Source: Ancylobacter koreensis
Lineage (GTDB): Bacteria > Pseudomonadota > Alphaproteobacteria > Rhizobiales > Xanthobacteraceae
Length of the DNA: 64,000 bases
Direction of reading: 5' to 3'
Assembly (NCBI RefSeq): GCF_023016525.1
Contig: NZ_JALKCG010000004.1
Coordinates: forward strand, 124,001-188,000
Position numbers and translations under genes: made by a program
Shown here: positions 45,600-55,108 of the stretch, one piece after another
Position numbering within the stretch: position 1 is the first letter of the stretch
How the letters are laid out: each line of letters begins with the position of its first letter
Notes under the pieces: model-generated
Database searches by the model: none
What the model saw: the letters and a program-made list of their open reading frames with translations, nothing else
Told to the model about the DNA's origin: nothing

Positions 45600-48422
45600 T
45601 CACTCGCCGAAGATCTTGCGCTGCCACCAGCCGGTGCGGCGCGGGCGGTTCGGATCGTCATTGGCGGGCTCGGGCGCCGGGGCCGCCTCAGGCGCCGCGT
45701 CGGCGGCAGCCTCGGTAGCGGGGGCTTCGTCGGCTGGCGCGGCTTCGACCGGCTCGCTGGCCTCGACCGACACAGCCTCGGCCGCCACTGTCTCGACAGG
45801 TGCCGCCTCTACAGGCGCGGCCTCGACCTGTACCGCCTCGGCCTCCGGCGCGCTGACCGGCGCGGCCTCGCGCACGGTGGAGCGGCGGCGGCGCGGCTTG
45901 GGAGCCGGAGCCTCGGCCGGAACCTCCGCCACAGTCTGGGCAGCAGCCGCCTCGGCCGAAGCCTCGACAGCGACCGCCTCGACAGCGACGGCCTCGGCAG
46001 CAGCCTCGGTCGTCTCGGAGGTCGCTTCCTCGCTCGCGGCTTCCTCGCCCGCCTTGGCGCCGCGCGTGCGGCGTCCGCCGCGACGGCCGCGACGCGGACG
46101 CGCCTCCTCGGCGGCTTCCTCGGTAGCGGCTTCGGCAGCAGGCGCTTCCGCAGCCGTCTCACCGGCCGTCTCGACGGCAGCCTCCGGCGCGGGGGCGTCA
46201 GCGGCCGCCTCGTTGGAGACGTCCGCCGTTGCGGTCTCGCTCACCTCGGCCGTCACGGTCTCGCTGGCGTCGCTCTCATTGGCGTCGCCCTCGGTGCCGT
46301 CCGCCTCGTCCTCGCCGTCATCCTCGAACTCGATGCCGGAGGTCTCCGAGCCGGCCTCGCCGCCGGGACGCTGGCCGTTCTCGCCGCCACCGCCACGCCG
46401 GCGCCGACGCCGCCGACGGCGACGGCGGTTGCCGCCATCTCCTTCGCCTTCGCCCGTGCTCTCGGGGCTCTCGCTCCGGCTCTCGCGCGGGGGCAGGGCG
46501 CGGCTCGGGGCCGGCGCCTCTTCCTCCTCGATCTCCTCCGCCTCGTCGGCGACGACGATGTCGTCCTCGGGCTCGATCACCAGCTCCGGCGCGCGCGGCA
46601 GCGGGATCGGGTTCAGCACCGCCTCGCCCTTGTCGATGGCGAAGGGGGTTAGCCCGGTCAGCGTCGCGTCGGCGGCGATGGTGATCTGCACGCCGAAGCG
46701 CTCTTCCAGCTCGTGCAGATGCGCGCGCTTGTGGTTGAGCACGTAGAGCGCGTTCTCCGCGCGGGTGCGGATGACGAGGTTATGCGTGTTGGAGCGCTGG
46801 AGCATGTCCTCGGCGGCGCGCAGGAGCTGGAGCGCGACGGAGGGCGAGGAGCGCACATGGCCGGTGCCGCCGCAATGCGGGCAGACCTCGGTGGAGCTTT
46901 CCAGCACGCCGGTGCGGATGCGCTGGCGGCTCATCTCCATCAGGCCGAAATGCGAGATGCGGCCGAGCTGGATGCGCGCGCGGTCGTTCTTCAGGCAGTC
47001 CTTGAGCTTGCGCTCCACCGCCCGGTTGTTGCGCTTCTCGTCCATGTCGATGAAGTCGATCACGACAAGGCCGGCAAGGTCGCGCAGGCGCAGCTGGCGG
47101 GCGACTTCCTCCGCCGCTTCGAGGTTCGTCTTGAGGGCGGTGTCCTCGATATTGTGCTCGCGGGTCGAGCGCCCGGAGTTCACGTCGATGGAGACCAGCG
47201 CCTCGGTCGGGTTGATGACGAGATAGCCGCCCGAGCGCAACTGCACCTGCGGCAGGAACATCGCGTCGAGCTGGCTCTCCACCCCGAAGCGGGTGAACAC
47301 CGGCTGCAGGTCCTTGTAGGGCTTCACGTTCTTCGCATGGCTCGGCATGAGCATGCGCATGAAGTCCTTGGCCTCGCGATAGCCCTCGTCGCCGGCGACC
47401 AGAACCTCGTCGATGTCCTTGTTGTAGAGGTCGCGGATCGAGCGCTTGATCAGCGAGCCTTCCTCATAGACCAGCGAGGGCGCGGTGGAGCCGAGGGTGA
47501 GCTCGCGCACATTCTCCCACAGGCGCAGAAGGTACTCGAAGTCGCGCTTGATCTCGGCCTTGGTGCGGTTGGCGCCGGCGGTGCGCAGGATAACGCCCAT
47601 GCCCTCCGGCACTTCGAGGTCGGAGGCGACCTCCTTCAGCCGGCGGCGGTCTTCGGCCGAGGTGATCTTGCGGGAGATGCCGCCGCCGCGCGCGGTGTTG
47701 GGCATCAGCACCGAATAGCGGCCGGCGAGCGACAGATAGGTGGTGAGCGCCGCCCCCTTGTTGCCGCGCTCCTCCTTCACGACCTGCACCAGCATCACCT
47801 GCCGGCGCTTGATCACTTCCTGGATCTTGTAGGTGCGGGCGCGGCCGCGCGGGGCGGCGCGCTCGGGCACTTCCTCCAGCGCGTCGTCGGAGCCGACCTC
47901 GTCGACCACCTCTTCCTCGCCGGCGATCTCCTCGACCTCGCCGCCGCCGCCCTCGTCATCGGAGGAGGACGGGCGACGGCGCGAGCGGCGCGCGGGCGCG
48001 GCCTCGCTCTCGCCGTCCTCGGTCGCGGCTTCGGAGACGGTCTCCTCGGTGTCGGCGCTCTTGGCGGCGCCGCGCGGGCGGCGCGAGCGGCCCTTCGGCT
48101 TGTCCTCGTCCTCTGCCTCGGCGTCGCGGCGCTGCTGGCGCTCTTCCTCGGCGAGCAGGGCCTGACGGTCGGCGACCGGGATCTGGTAATAGTCGGGATG
48201 GATCTCGCTGAAGGCGAGGAAGCCATGCCGGTTGCCGCCATATTCGATGAAGGCGGCCTGCAGGGAAGGCTCTACCCGCGTGACCTTGGCGAGGTAGATG
48301 TTGCCGCGCAGCGGCTTGCGGTTGGCAGCCTCGAAGTCGAATTCCTCGACTCGGCTGCCGCGCACCACCACGACCCGGGTCTCCTCGGGATGGGTGGCGT
48401 CGATGAGCATCTTGTTGGCCAT
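45600..48422 (-). CDS. rne: Ribonuclease E
   Basis: A 940-residue endoribonuclease that initiates mRNA decay and matures rRNA and tRNA. It starts MANKMLIDATHPEETRVVVV; the S1 domain (about 35-215) is split by an insertion of some 110 acidic and basic residues (85-195). The catalytic core follows with the DNase I-like region carrying VSIDVNSG and VIDFIDMDEKRNNRAVE (metal aspartates). The zinc-link is CPHCGGTG. From about residue 600 on, the tail is low-complexity: an arginine-rich block (RRRRRRRRRRR near 650) and long Ala/Glu/Val repeats, the expected degradosome scaffold. The leader exceeds 500 bases, consistent with autoregulation through its 5' UTR. Confidence 0.96.
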   Translation of the reverse strand: MANKMLIDATHPEETRVVVVRGSRVEEFDFEAANRKPLRGNIYLAKVTRVEPSLQAAFIEYGGNRHGFLAFSEIHPDYYQIPVADRQALLAEEERQQRRDAEAEDEDKPKGRSRRPRGAAKSADTEETVSEAATEDGESEAAPARRSRRRPSSSDDEGGGGEVEEIAGEEEVVDEVGSDDALEEVPERAAPRGRARTYKIQEVIKRRQVMLVQVVKEERGNKGAALTTYLSLAGRYSVLMPNTARGGGISRKITSAEDRRRLKEVASDLEVPEGMGVILRTAGANRTKAEIKRDFEYLLRLWENVRELTLGSTAPSLVYEEGSLIKRSIRDLYNKDIDEVLVAGDEGYREAKDFMRMLMPSHAKNVKPYKDLQPVFTRFGVESQLDAMFLPQVQLRSGGYLVINPTEALVSIDVNSGRSTREHNIEDTALKTNLEAAEEVARQLRLRDLAGLVVIDFIDMDEKRNNRAVERKLKDCLKNDRARIQLGRISHFGLMEMSRQRIRTGVLESSTEVCPHCGGTGHVRSSPSVALQLLRAAEDMLQRSNTHNLVIRTRAENALYVLNHKRAHLHELEERFGVQITIAADATLTGLTPFAIDKGEAVLNPIPLPRAPELVIEPEDDIVVADEAEEIEEEEAPAPSRALPPRESRSESPESTGEGEGDGGNRRRRRRRRRRRGGGGENGQRPGGEAGSETSGIEFEDDGEDEADGTEGDANESDASETVTAEVSETATADVSNEAAADAPAPEAAVETAGETAAEAPAAEAATEEAAEEARPRRGRRGGRRTRGAKAGEEAASEEATSETTEAAAEAVAVEAVAVEASAEAAAAQTVAEVPAEAPAPKPRRRRSTVREAAPVSAPEAEAVQVEAAPVEAAPVETVAAEAVSVEASEPVEAAPADEAPATEAAADAAPEAAPAPEPANDDPNRPRRTGWWQRKIFGE

Positions 48423-49176
48423 AGAACTCTCATGTGCGGCGACGGCCGCGTCGGCGTCGCAGCGGACGTCCGACGGCAGGGGCCGTGCCAGTAAGCGGTG
48501 ATCGGATGCGGGCAGGGGATGCGGCGAGTGGGACGGTGGCTCTCGCAAGAGGAGCGCCGACGCGGTGCACAGGCCACGGGCCGGAGGGCGCGCACGCGGC
48601 GGGAATACCCTCCACGTACCTGACCCCCACTTGCCGGCTGACGCATCATCGTAGGCTGCCGTCCATCCTCGACCGAACAGGACAAGCCGCGACCGCGCGC
48701 GATCCGGCTCAAGGCATATGGTGGCAGGACCCCATGGGCGCGACGTCACGAAGAGCCGCGCATGCAAGCGGTGTCGGGTGGCCCGGAAATGACGGCGCGG
48801 ACCGCGACCCTCCGGCGCGCGGTCCTTGTCGACCGCGTGCGGCACCACAACGCGCCCCGGTGGGAGCTTCATCGTCGCCGGTGCCGGGCACGCCCGTCTC
48901 GGCCGCGCCTTCGCCTGAAAACCGCAAAGCCGTACGTCGTCGAGCGACCCGGAATGCGAACCATATACGTGCCCTTAATAGCGGCATGCGTGCCGATTTG
49001 GCAAGGATCGCGTCCGACATGACGGAGCGGGCCCGTTGCGCGCGGGCAACGCCGGGCGGCAACCGCGAATCGCGGTGAAGGCGGCGGTTAACGCTTCATT
49101 GGTATTTGGCTAGAAAGGTCATGCGGCCGGCCCCTGCGGGCGCGGCGCGACGAGACGCGGGAGAGAGCGGGCGGAG
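48423..49176. other. Long divergent intergenic region, rne leader and amiC promoter region
   Basis: These 754 bases separate rne (leftward) and amiC (rightward). The rne side is probably a long untranslated leader. Open frames here (for example 48709-49062 on the minus strand) lack recognisable features. On the plus side TTAACG at 49088 followed by TAGAAA near 49111 is a weak promoter candidate for amiC. I see no other motif. Confidence 0.45.
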
Positions 49177-50472
49177 ATGGCGAGGCGAGGCGGCATGATC
49201 GGGCTCTGGCTGGCGGCGGCTCTTTGGCTGCCGGGCGGCCTGTCCGTCGTCGCGCCGGCGCGGGCTGCCGATCCCGTCGTGGCGAGCGATGCGCGCCTCG
49301 CCGGCGACGGCGAGCGCACCCGGCTGGTGATCGACCTGTCGCGCTCCGTGCCGCTCGGCGCGTTCATCCTGGCCGATCCCTACCGGGTCGTGGTCGACAT
49401 TCCCGACGTCGTGTTCGCCCTGCCGCCGACGGCGGGCGAGGAGGGGCGCGGCCTCGTCTCGGCCTATCGCTTCGGCCTGTTCGCCCCCGGCAAGGCGCGC
49501 ATCGTCATGGACGTCAACGCGCCGGTGAAGATCGACAAGGCCTTCGTGCTGGACCCGATGGACGACCAGCCGGCGCGCCTCGTGGTCGACCTCGTGAAGA
49601 CCGACCGCGCCACCTTCCTCGCGGCGCTCGCCTCGGGCCCGGCGCAGCCCCACCGCGCCGAGCAGCCGGAGATGCCGAAGGCCGAGGTGGCGCAGGCCGG
49701 CGATCTGCGCCCGGTCATCGTCCTCGATCCCGGCCATGGCGGCGTCGATTCGGGCGCGGTGAACTCCTCCTTCGGCGTCACCGAGAAGCAACTCGTGCTC
49801 AACATCGCCCGCCAGCTCCAGAAGCGGCTCGATGCCACCGGCCGCTATCGCGTGCTGCTGACCCGCAGCAAGGACACCTATGTCTCGCTCGGCCAGCGCG
49901 TGCGCTTCGCGCGGGACAACAATGCGCGCCTGTTCATCTCGCTGCACGCCGATTCGCTCGGCTCGCGCGACGGCGACGTGCGCGGCGCCACCATCTACAC
50001 GCTGTCCGACCGCGCCTCGGACGTCGAGGCGCAGCGTCTCGCCGATTCGGAGAACAAGGCCGACATGATCGCCGGCCTCGACCTCTCCGAGGAGCCGGCA
50101 GACGTGGCGGGCATCCTTTTCGACCTCGCCCAGCGCGAGACGCGCAATTTCTCCGCCCATTTCGCCCGCACCCTGGCGGGCGAGGTGCAGGGCGCGGCGC
50201 GGCTGCACAAATCCCCGCTGAAATCGGCGGGTTTCAAGGTGCTGAAGGCGCCGGACGTGCCCTCCGTGCTGTTCGAGCTGGGCTATCTTTCCAGCTCCCG
50301 CGATCTCGAACTCATGACATCGGCCGACTGGCAGGCTAATGTCACCGAGGCTATGACGGCGGCGGTCGACGCGTATTTCGCGGCGCAGAAGCCTCTCGAC
50401 GGCACTCCGCTCGCGCTGCCGGCCAGCGTGGACGGCACCAGCGCCCGGCCCGTGGCCGCCACGCAGCCTTGA
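49177..50472 (+). CDS. amiC: N-acetylmuramoyl-L-alanine amidase with AMIN domain
   Basis: A 431-residue periplasmic amidase that cuts the bond between MurNAc and the stem peptide, needed for daughter-cell separation. A signal-type helix (GLWLAAALWLPGGLSVVAPARA) leads into an AMIN domain (about 30-140: RLVIDLSRSVPLGAFILADPYRVVVDIP), then an Amidase_3 domain with the zinc residues His in VLDPGHGGVDSG, Glu in TEKQLVLNIA and His in RLFISLHADS, plus the catalytic Glu in VLFELGYLSS. It lies 117 bases ahead of the PBP1A gene on the same strand, a recurrent pairing of cell-wall genes. Confidence 0.95.
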   Translation: MARRGGMIGLWLAAALWLPGGLSVVAPARAADPVVASDARLAGDGERTRLVIDLSRSVPLGAFILADPYRVVVDIPDVVFALPPTAGEEGRGLVSAYRFGLFAPGKARIVMDVNAPVKIDKAFVLDPMDDQPARLVVDLVKTDRATFLAALASGPAQPHRAEQPEMPKAEVAQAGDLRPVIVLDPGHGGVDSGAVNSSFGVTEKQLVLNIARQLQKRLDATGRYRVLLTRSKDTYVSLGQRVRFARDNNARLFISLHADSLGSRDGDVRGATIYTLSDRASDVEAQRLADSENKADMIAGLDLSEEPADVAGILFDLAQRETRNFSAHFARTLAGEVQGAARLHKSPLKSAGFKVLKAPDVPSVLFELGYLSSSRDLELMTSADWQANVTEAMTAAVDAYFAAQKPLDGTPLALPASVDGTSARPVAATQP

Positions 50473-50589
50473 CCGGTCGCGATTAGGCCATAGTTGCCGC
50501 GCACACGCTGCCCTAAGGGCGACGACGGACATCGGACCCGCACCGCGTTTGCGCGCGGTGGGGTCCTTAGCATACGGGGACGAGGCCGC

Positions 50590-53028
50590 ATGCGGCTGCT
50601 TCTGCGGTTTCTGGGCTTCCTGTTCGCCCTTGGCACGATCGTGTTCATCGTCGGCGGGGCGGCGGCGGGCTATTTCGTCTGGAAGTTCTCCCAGGACCTG
50701 CCGGACTACTCGCAGCTCCAGAATTACGAGCCGCCGGTGATGACGCGCATCCACGCGGCCGACGGCTCGCTGCTGGCCGAGTACGCCAAGGAGCGCCGGC
50801 TCTATCTGCCGATCCAGAACATTCCCGATCTCGTGAAGGAAGCCTTCCTGTCCGCCGAGGACAAGAACTTCTATTCGCATGGCGGCATCGACCTGACCGG
50901 CATCGGCCGCGCCGGCTACGCCTTCCTGCAGAATTACGGCTCGGGCCGACGTCCGCAGGGCGCCTCGACCATCACCCAGCAGGTGGCGAAGAACTTCCTG
51001 CTGACCAACGAGGTTTCCTTCGACCGCAAGATCAAGGAGGCGCTGCTCGCCCTGCGCATGGAGCGCGCCTATTCCAAGGACAAGATCCTCGAGCTCTACC
51101 TCAACGAGATCTATCTCGGCATCGGTTCCTACGGCGTCGCCGCCGCCTCGCTGCTCTATTTCGACAAGTCGGTGTCGGAGCTGACCATCGCCGAGGCCGC
51201 CTATCTCGCCGCCCTGCCCAAGGGGCCGAACAACTACCACCCGTTCCGCCGCCACGACGCCGCCGTCGACCGCCGCAACTGGGTGATCGATCGCATGGCC
51301 GAGAACGGCTACATCACCGAGGCGCAGGCCGAGGAAGCCAAGAAGACCGACCTTGCCGTCACCGTGCGTCCGACCGGCGCGCATATCTTCGCGGCCGAAT
51401 ATTTCGCCGAGGAAGTGCGCCGCGAGATCTTCGAGCGCTATGGCGAGGACAAGCTCTATGGCGGCGGCCTGTCGGTGCGCACCACGCTGAACCCCAAGCT
51501 CCAGGCCTATGCCAAGCAGGCGCTGCTCGACGGGCTGACCCGCTATGACGAACAGCGCGGGTTCCGCGGGCCGGTGACGCGCATCGAGACCTCCGGCGAC
51601 TGGGGCGCGCGGCTCGCCGATGTTCGCACCTTCACCGACATTCCCTGGCGTCTGGCCGTGGTGCTCGATTCCGACGCCAAGGGCGCGCGCATCGGCCTCC
51701 AGCCGCAGCGCGACCGCTCCGGCGTGATGTCGAACCAGCGCGATGTCGGCATGATCACCGCCGACGGCGCCAAATGGGCGCTGCGCAATTCCAAGAACGG
51801 CGTGGCCGGCGTGCTCAAGACCGGCGACGTCGTCTATGTCGAGCCTGTGGAAGGCAAGCCCGACCAGTGGCGCCTGCGCCAGCAGCCCAATATCGAAGGC
51901 GCGCTGGTGGCGATGGACCCCTCCACCGGGCGCGTGCTGGCCATGGCCGGCGGGTTCTCCTTCGACGAGAGCCAGTTCAACCGCGCCACCCAGGCGCAGC
52001 GCCAGCCGGGCTCGTCCTTCAAGCCCTATGTCTACGCGGCGGCCATCGACAACGGATACACCCCGTCCAGCGTCGTGCTGGATGCGCCCTTCGAACTGAC
52101 TCAGCAGGGGCAGGCGACGTGGCGACCGGAGAACTATTCCGGCAAGTTTTACGGCCCGCAGACCCTGCGCTTCGGCATCGAGCAGTCGCGCAACGTCATG
52201 ACGGTGCGCCTTGCCAACGACCTCGGCATGCCGCTGGTCGCCGAATATGCCAAGCGCTTCGGCATTTCGGATAACTTGCTGCCGGTGCTGTCGATGGCCC
52301 TGGGAGCGGGCGAGACCACCGTGCTGCGGCAGGCCGGGGGCTACTCCATGTTCGCCAATGGCGGCAAGCGCATCAAGCCGACGCTGATCGATCGTGTGCA
52401 GGATCGCTACGGCAAGACCATCTACCGGCACGACGAGCGCGAGTGCCGGGGCTGCGACGCCGCCCGCTGGGCCGACCAGCCGGAGCCCACGCTTATCGAC
52501 CGCCGCGAACAGGTCATCGATCCGATGACCGCCTACCAGATCACCTCGATGCTGGAGGGAGTGGTCCAGCGCGGCACCGGCACGGCGCTGAAGGTGCTGG
52601 GCAAGCCGATCGCCGGCAAGACCGGCACGACCAACGAGGAAAAAGACGCCTGGTTCGTAGGCTACACCCCGGACATGGTGGTCGCCGTCTATCTCGGCTT
52701 CGATACGCCCAAGCCGATGGGCAAGGGATCGACCGGCGGCCTGCTCGCCGCCCCCGTGGTGCGCGACTTCATGAAGGTGGCGCTGGCCGACCGGCCGGCG
52801 GTGCCGTTCCGCGTGCCGCCCGGCATCAAGCTGATCCGCATCAACCCGAAGACCGGCCTGCGTGCCGGGCCGGGCGAGCCCTCGATCCTCGAGGCGTTCA
52901 AGCCGGGCACCTCGCCGCCGGACAGCTACTCGATCATCGGCTCCACCGACGCCTCGGGCAATCCGGTCGGCATCAATCCCGAGGCCGACCGCGCGGTCGG
53001 CTCGACGGGCACCGGCGGCCTGTACTGA
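50590..53028 (+). CDS. mrcA: Penicillin-binding protein 1A (bifunctional glycosyltransferase/transpeptidase)
   Basis: An 812-residue inner-membrane enzyme for peptidoglycan synthesis. One N-terminal anchor (LLRFLGFLFALGTIVFIVGGAAAGYFVW) precedes the GT51 domain (about 60-230) with EDKNFYSHGGID and ASTITQQVAKNF. An OB-like insert lies near 310-420. The transpeptidase domain (about 430-720) has the three motifs SSFK (in PGSSFKPYVYAAA), SRN (in EQSRNVMT) and KTGTTNEEKDAWFVGYTPD. ATG 50590 has GAGG seven bases upstream and starts directly before the anchor; the longer frame is discarded. Confidence 0.96.
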   Translation: MRLLLRFLGFLFALGTIVFIVGGAAAGYFVWKFSQDLPDYSQLQNYEPPVMTRIHAADGSLLAEYAKERRLYLPIQNIPDLVKEAFLSAEDKNFYSHGGIDLTGIGRAGYAFLQNYGSGRRPQGASTITQQVAKNFLLTNEVSFDRKIKEALLALRMERAYSKDKILELYLNEIYLGIGSYGVAAASLLYFDKSVSELTIAEAAYLAALPKGPNNYHPFRRHDAAVDRRNWVIDRMAENGYITEAQAEEAKKTDLAVTVRPTGAHIFAAEYFAEEVRREIFERYGEDKLYGGGLSVRTTLNPKLQAYAKQALLDGLTRYDEQRGFRGPVTRIETSGDWGARLADVRTFTDIPWRLAVVLDSDAKGARIGLQPQRDRSGVMSNQRDVGMITADGAKWALRNSKNGVAGVLKTGDVVYVEPVEGKPDQWRLRQQPNIEGALVAMDPSTGRVLAMAGGFSFDESQFNRATQAQRQPGSSFKPYVYAAAIDNGYTPSSVVLDAPFELTQQGQATWRPENYSGKFYGPQTLRFGIEQSRNVMTVRLANDLGMPLVAEYAKRFGISDNLLPVLSMALGAGETTVLRQAGGYSMFANGGKRIKPTLIDRVQDRYGKTIYRHDERECRGCDAARWADQPEPTLIDRREQVIDPMTAYQITSMLEGVVQRGTGTALKVLGKPIAGKTGTTNEEKDAWFVGYTPDMVVAVYLGFDTPKPMGKGSTGGLLAAPVVRDFMKVALADRPAVPFRVPPGIKLIRINPKTGLRAGPGEPSILEAFKPGTSPPDSYSIIGSTDASGNPVGINPEADRAVGSTGTGGLY

Positions 53029-53049
53029 GCCGCCGGCCGGCCGCGCACA

Positions 53050-53664
53050 TCAGGCATGCGGCCAGGCGAGGAATTCGGGCAGCGCCTCGGCCCGCGCAGC
53101 ATGGCCCGCCGCCGCCGGAAAGGCGTTGGCGGCCACGACGTCGGGGATGAGGTCGCGGGTGAAGGTCCAGGCGATGGCGGCGGTGATGTCCGCCTGCATC
53201 GGCCGCGGGCCGGCGAGCCAGCCCTCGTTCCAGCCGATCTCCTCCTCCAGCAGCCCATAGGCGGCCATGAGCTGGCCGCTCACGCGGTCGATCCACGGCT
53301 GGTGCTGCTTCTCCTGCGGGCGCAGCTCGCGCTCATAGACGATCTGCACGCTCTTCTCGCAGGCGGCGAGCGCCAGCCCGACGATGCGCTGCGCGCGGGC
53401 ATGCGCGCCGATATCGGCCGGCACCAGCGAGCGGGCGGGATCGGCGAGGCGCTCGGTATGTTCGAGGATGAGCGTCGATTCCATCAGCACCACGCCGTCG
53501 TCCGTCACCAGCGTCGGCGCCTTCACCACCGGATTGACGGCGGCGAAGCGGTCGTAATGACGGAACACCGAGACGCCCTCATGGACGAAGGGAAGGTCGA
53601 GGAAGGCCAGCGAGACCGCCACGCGGCGGACATAGGGCGAATCCAGCATGCCGATGAGGCGCAT
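53050..53664 (-). CDS. Glutathione S-transferase family protein
   Basis: A 204-residue cytosolic GST. The N-terminal thioredoxin-like domain (RLIGMLDSPYVRRVAVSLAFLDLPFVHE) has Ser in the catalytic position, the cis-Pro in VKAPTLV and the glutathione-binding ESTLILEHTE. The C-terminal helical domain follows. Substrates of such bacterial GSTs are mostly unknown. The start at 53664 gives the expected first strand; the longer antisense frame through prfB is spurious. It converges with PBP1A (21-base gap). Confidence 0.9.
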   Translation of the reverse strand: MRLIGMLDSPYVRRVAVSLAFLDLPFVHEGVSVFRHYDRFAAVNPVVKAPTLVTDDGVVLMESTLILEHTERLADPARSLVPADIGAHARAQRIVGLALAACEKSVQIVYERELRPQEKQHQPWIDRVSGQLMAAYGLLEEEIGWNEGWLAGPRPMQADITAAIAWTFTRDLIPDVVAANAFPAAAGHAARAEALPEFLAWPHA

Positions 53665-53841
53665 GGGGGCTCCGTGGAGGTGGCGTCGGTCGGGACGACA
53701 GCTTATTGCCGGAGCGCGCTGCCGCAATGGGGCATGCCCTGCGAAGGGCGTTTTCCGCCGCGCGCAGGGCAGGGCGTTTACAGCCCTGCCCAAGCTCTCT
53801 ATTTTCCGCCGCCTTCCGCCTCCTTCTGAGAGTGACCGATC

Positions 53842-54972
53842 ATGCGCGCCGAGCTCGCCGCGAGCGTCGACGAAATCCGCGAAGCCGCCGGACTGCTGCG
53901 GCAGCACATCGATTTCGACCGTTCCAAGGCCCGCCTTGCCGAGCTGAACGCGCTCGCCGAGGACCCGAATCTGTGGAACGACCCCGAGCGCGCGCAGAAG
54001 CTGATGCAGGAGCGCGGCACGCTGGAGGACGGGCTTGGCGCGCTGGAGCGCATCGAGCGCGAGCTCGCCGACAATGTCGAGCTGATCGAGCTCGGCGAGG
54101 CGGAGGGCGACGATTCCATCGTCAAGGAGGCCGAGGCCTCGCTCGGCAAGCTCAAGGCCGAGGTTGCCCGCCGCCAGCTCGAAGCCCTGCTCTCGGGCGA
54201 GGCGGATGCCAATGACAGCTATCTGGAAGTCCATGCCGGCGCCGGCGGCACTGACAGCCAGGACTGGGCTTTGATGCTGCTGCGCATGTACACGCGCTGG
54301 GCCGAGCGGCGTGGCTTCAAGGTCGAGCTGATCGAGGAATCGGCGGGCGAGACCGCAGGCCTCAAATCGGCGACGATTCTCGTGAAGGGCCACAATGCCT
54401 ATGGCTGGCTGAAGACCGAGGGCGGCGTGCACCGCCTCGTGCGCATCTCGCCCTTCGATTCGAACGCCCGCCGCCAGACCTCCTTCGCCTCCATCGACGT
54501 CTATCCCGTGATCGACGACCGCATCGTCGTCGACATCAAGGAAGCGGATGTGCGCGTCGATACGATGCGCTCGGGCGGCGCCGGCGGCCAGCACGTCAAC
54601 AAGACCGAATCGGCGGTGCGCCTCACCCACATCCCGACCGGCATCGCCGTGGTGAGCCAGGGCGACCGCTCGCAGCACAAGAACCGCGCCACCGCGTGGG
54701 ACATGCTGCGCGCCAAGCTCTATGAGATGGAGCTGAAGAAGCGCGAGGCGCAGGCCGCCGCCGATCAGGCCGCCAAGACCGATATCGGCTGGGGCCACCA
54801 GATCCGCTCCTATGTGCTCCAGCCCTATCAGCTCGTGAAGGACCTGCGCACCGGAGTCACCTCCGGCACGCCGCAGGAAGTGCTGGACGGCGACCTCGAC
54901 CCCTTCATGGAAGCCGCGCTCGCCCAGCGCGCCTATGGCGGCGGCCCGGCCAACATCGACGACGTGGACTGA
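53842..54972 (+). CDS. prfB: Peptide chain release factor 2
   Basis: A 376-residue RF2 that terminates translation at UGA and UAA. The GGQ motif is in RSGGAGGQHVNKTESAVRL, followed by HIPTGIAVVSQGDRSQHKN. The anticodon-recognition region of RF2 lies in domain 2 (RISPFDSNARRQTSFASI). The reading frame is continuous from ATG 53842: the region around codon 26 (LRQHIDFDR) has no in-frame UGA, so the programmed +1 frameshift found in many RF2 genes is absent here. It stands alone, ending in a hairpin. Confidence 0.97.
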   Translation: MRAELAASVDEIREAAGLLRQHIDFDRSKARLAELNALAEDPNLWNDPERAQKLMQERGTLEDGLGALERIERELADNVELIELGEAEGDDSIVKEAEASLGKLKAEVARRQLEALLSGEADANDSYLEVHAGAGGTDSQDWALMLLRMYTRWAERRGFKVELIEESAGETAGLKSATILVKGHNAYGWLKTEGGVHRLVRISPFDSNARRQTSFASIDVYPVIDDRIVVDIKEADVRVDTMRSGGAGGQHVNKTESAVRLTHIPTGIAVVSQGDRSQHKNRATAWDMLRAKLYEMELKKREAQAAADQAAKTDIGWGHQIRSYVLQPYQLVKDLRTGVTSGTPQEVLDGDLDPFMEAALAQRAYGGGPANIDDVD

Positions 54973-54999
54973 GGCGGGGCAACAAAGCGCACCCCGCCT
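54972..54999 (+). terminator. Hairpin at the end of prfB
   Basis: AGGCGGGG (54972-54979) pairs with CCCCGCCT (54992-54999) over a 12-base loop, followed by TCT. The first base is the last base of the prfB stop codon. Confidence 0.6.
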
Positions 55000-55004
55000 T
55001 CTCC

Positions 55005-55094
55005 GTCATCCCGGAGGGCCCGCAGGGCCGATCCGGGATCGCGCGCCGACATTGCAGAGCGATCCCGGCTCTCGCTCCGCTCGGCCGGGATGAC
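55005..55094. repeat. Dispersed intergenic palindrome, family A (complete)
   Basis: The unit begins GTCATCCCGGagggcc and ends ggCCGGGATGAC, with an internal gatcccggctctcg stretch, so the outer ten bases are inverted repeats. Its left half repeats the element at 19679. It lies between the convergent prfB and bcp genes. Confidence 0.8.
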
Positions 55095-55108
55095 GTCCTT
55101 AAGCGGCC

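Noticed and set aside
45640-46480. Satellite-like repeat region
   Set aside because: The repetitive look comes from Ala/Glu/Val and Arg codons in the low-complexity tail of RNase E. The units are not regular.
48709-49062. 117-codon minus-strand frame upstream of rne
   Set aside because: No ribosome-binding site or family features. The region is better explained as the long rne leader.
49096-52431. 1111-codon minus-strand frame across amiC and PBP1A
   Set aside because: Both plus-strand genes show complete catalytic motifs. The antisense translation has none.
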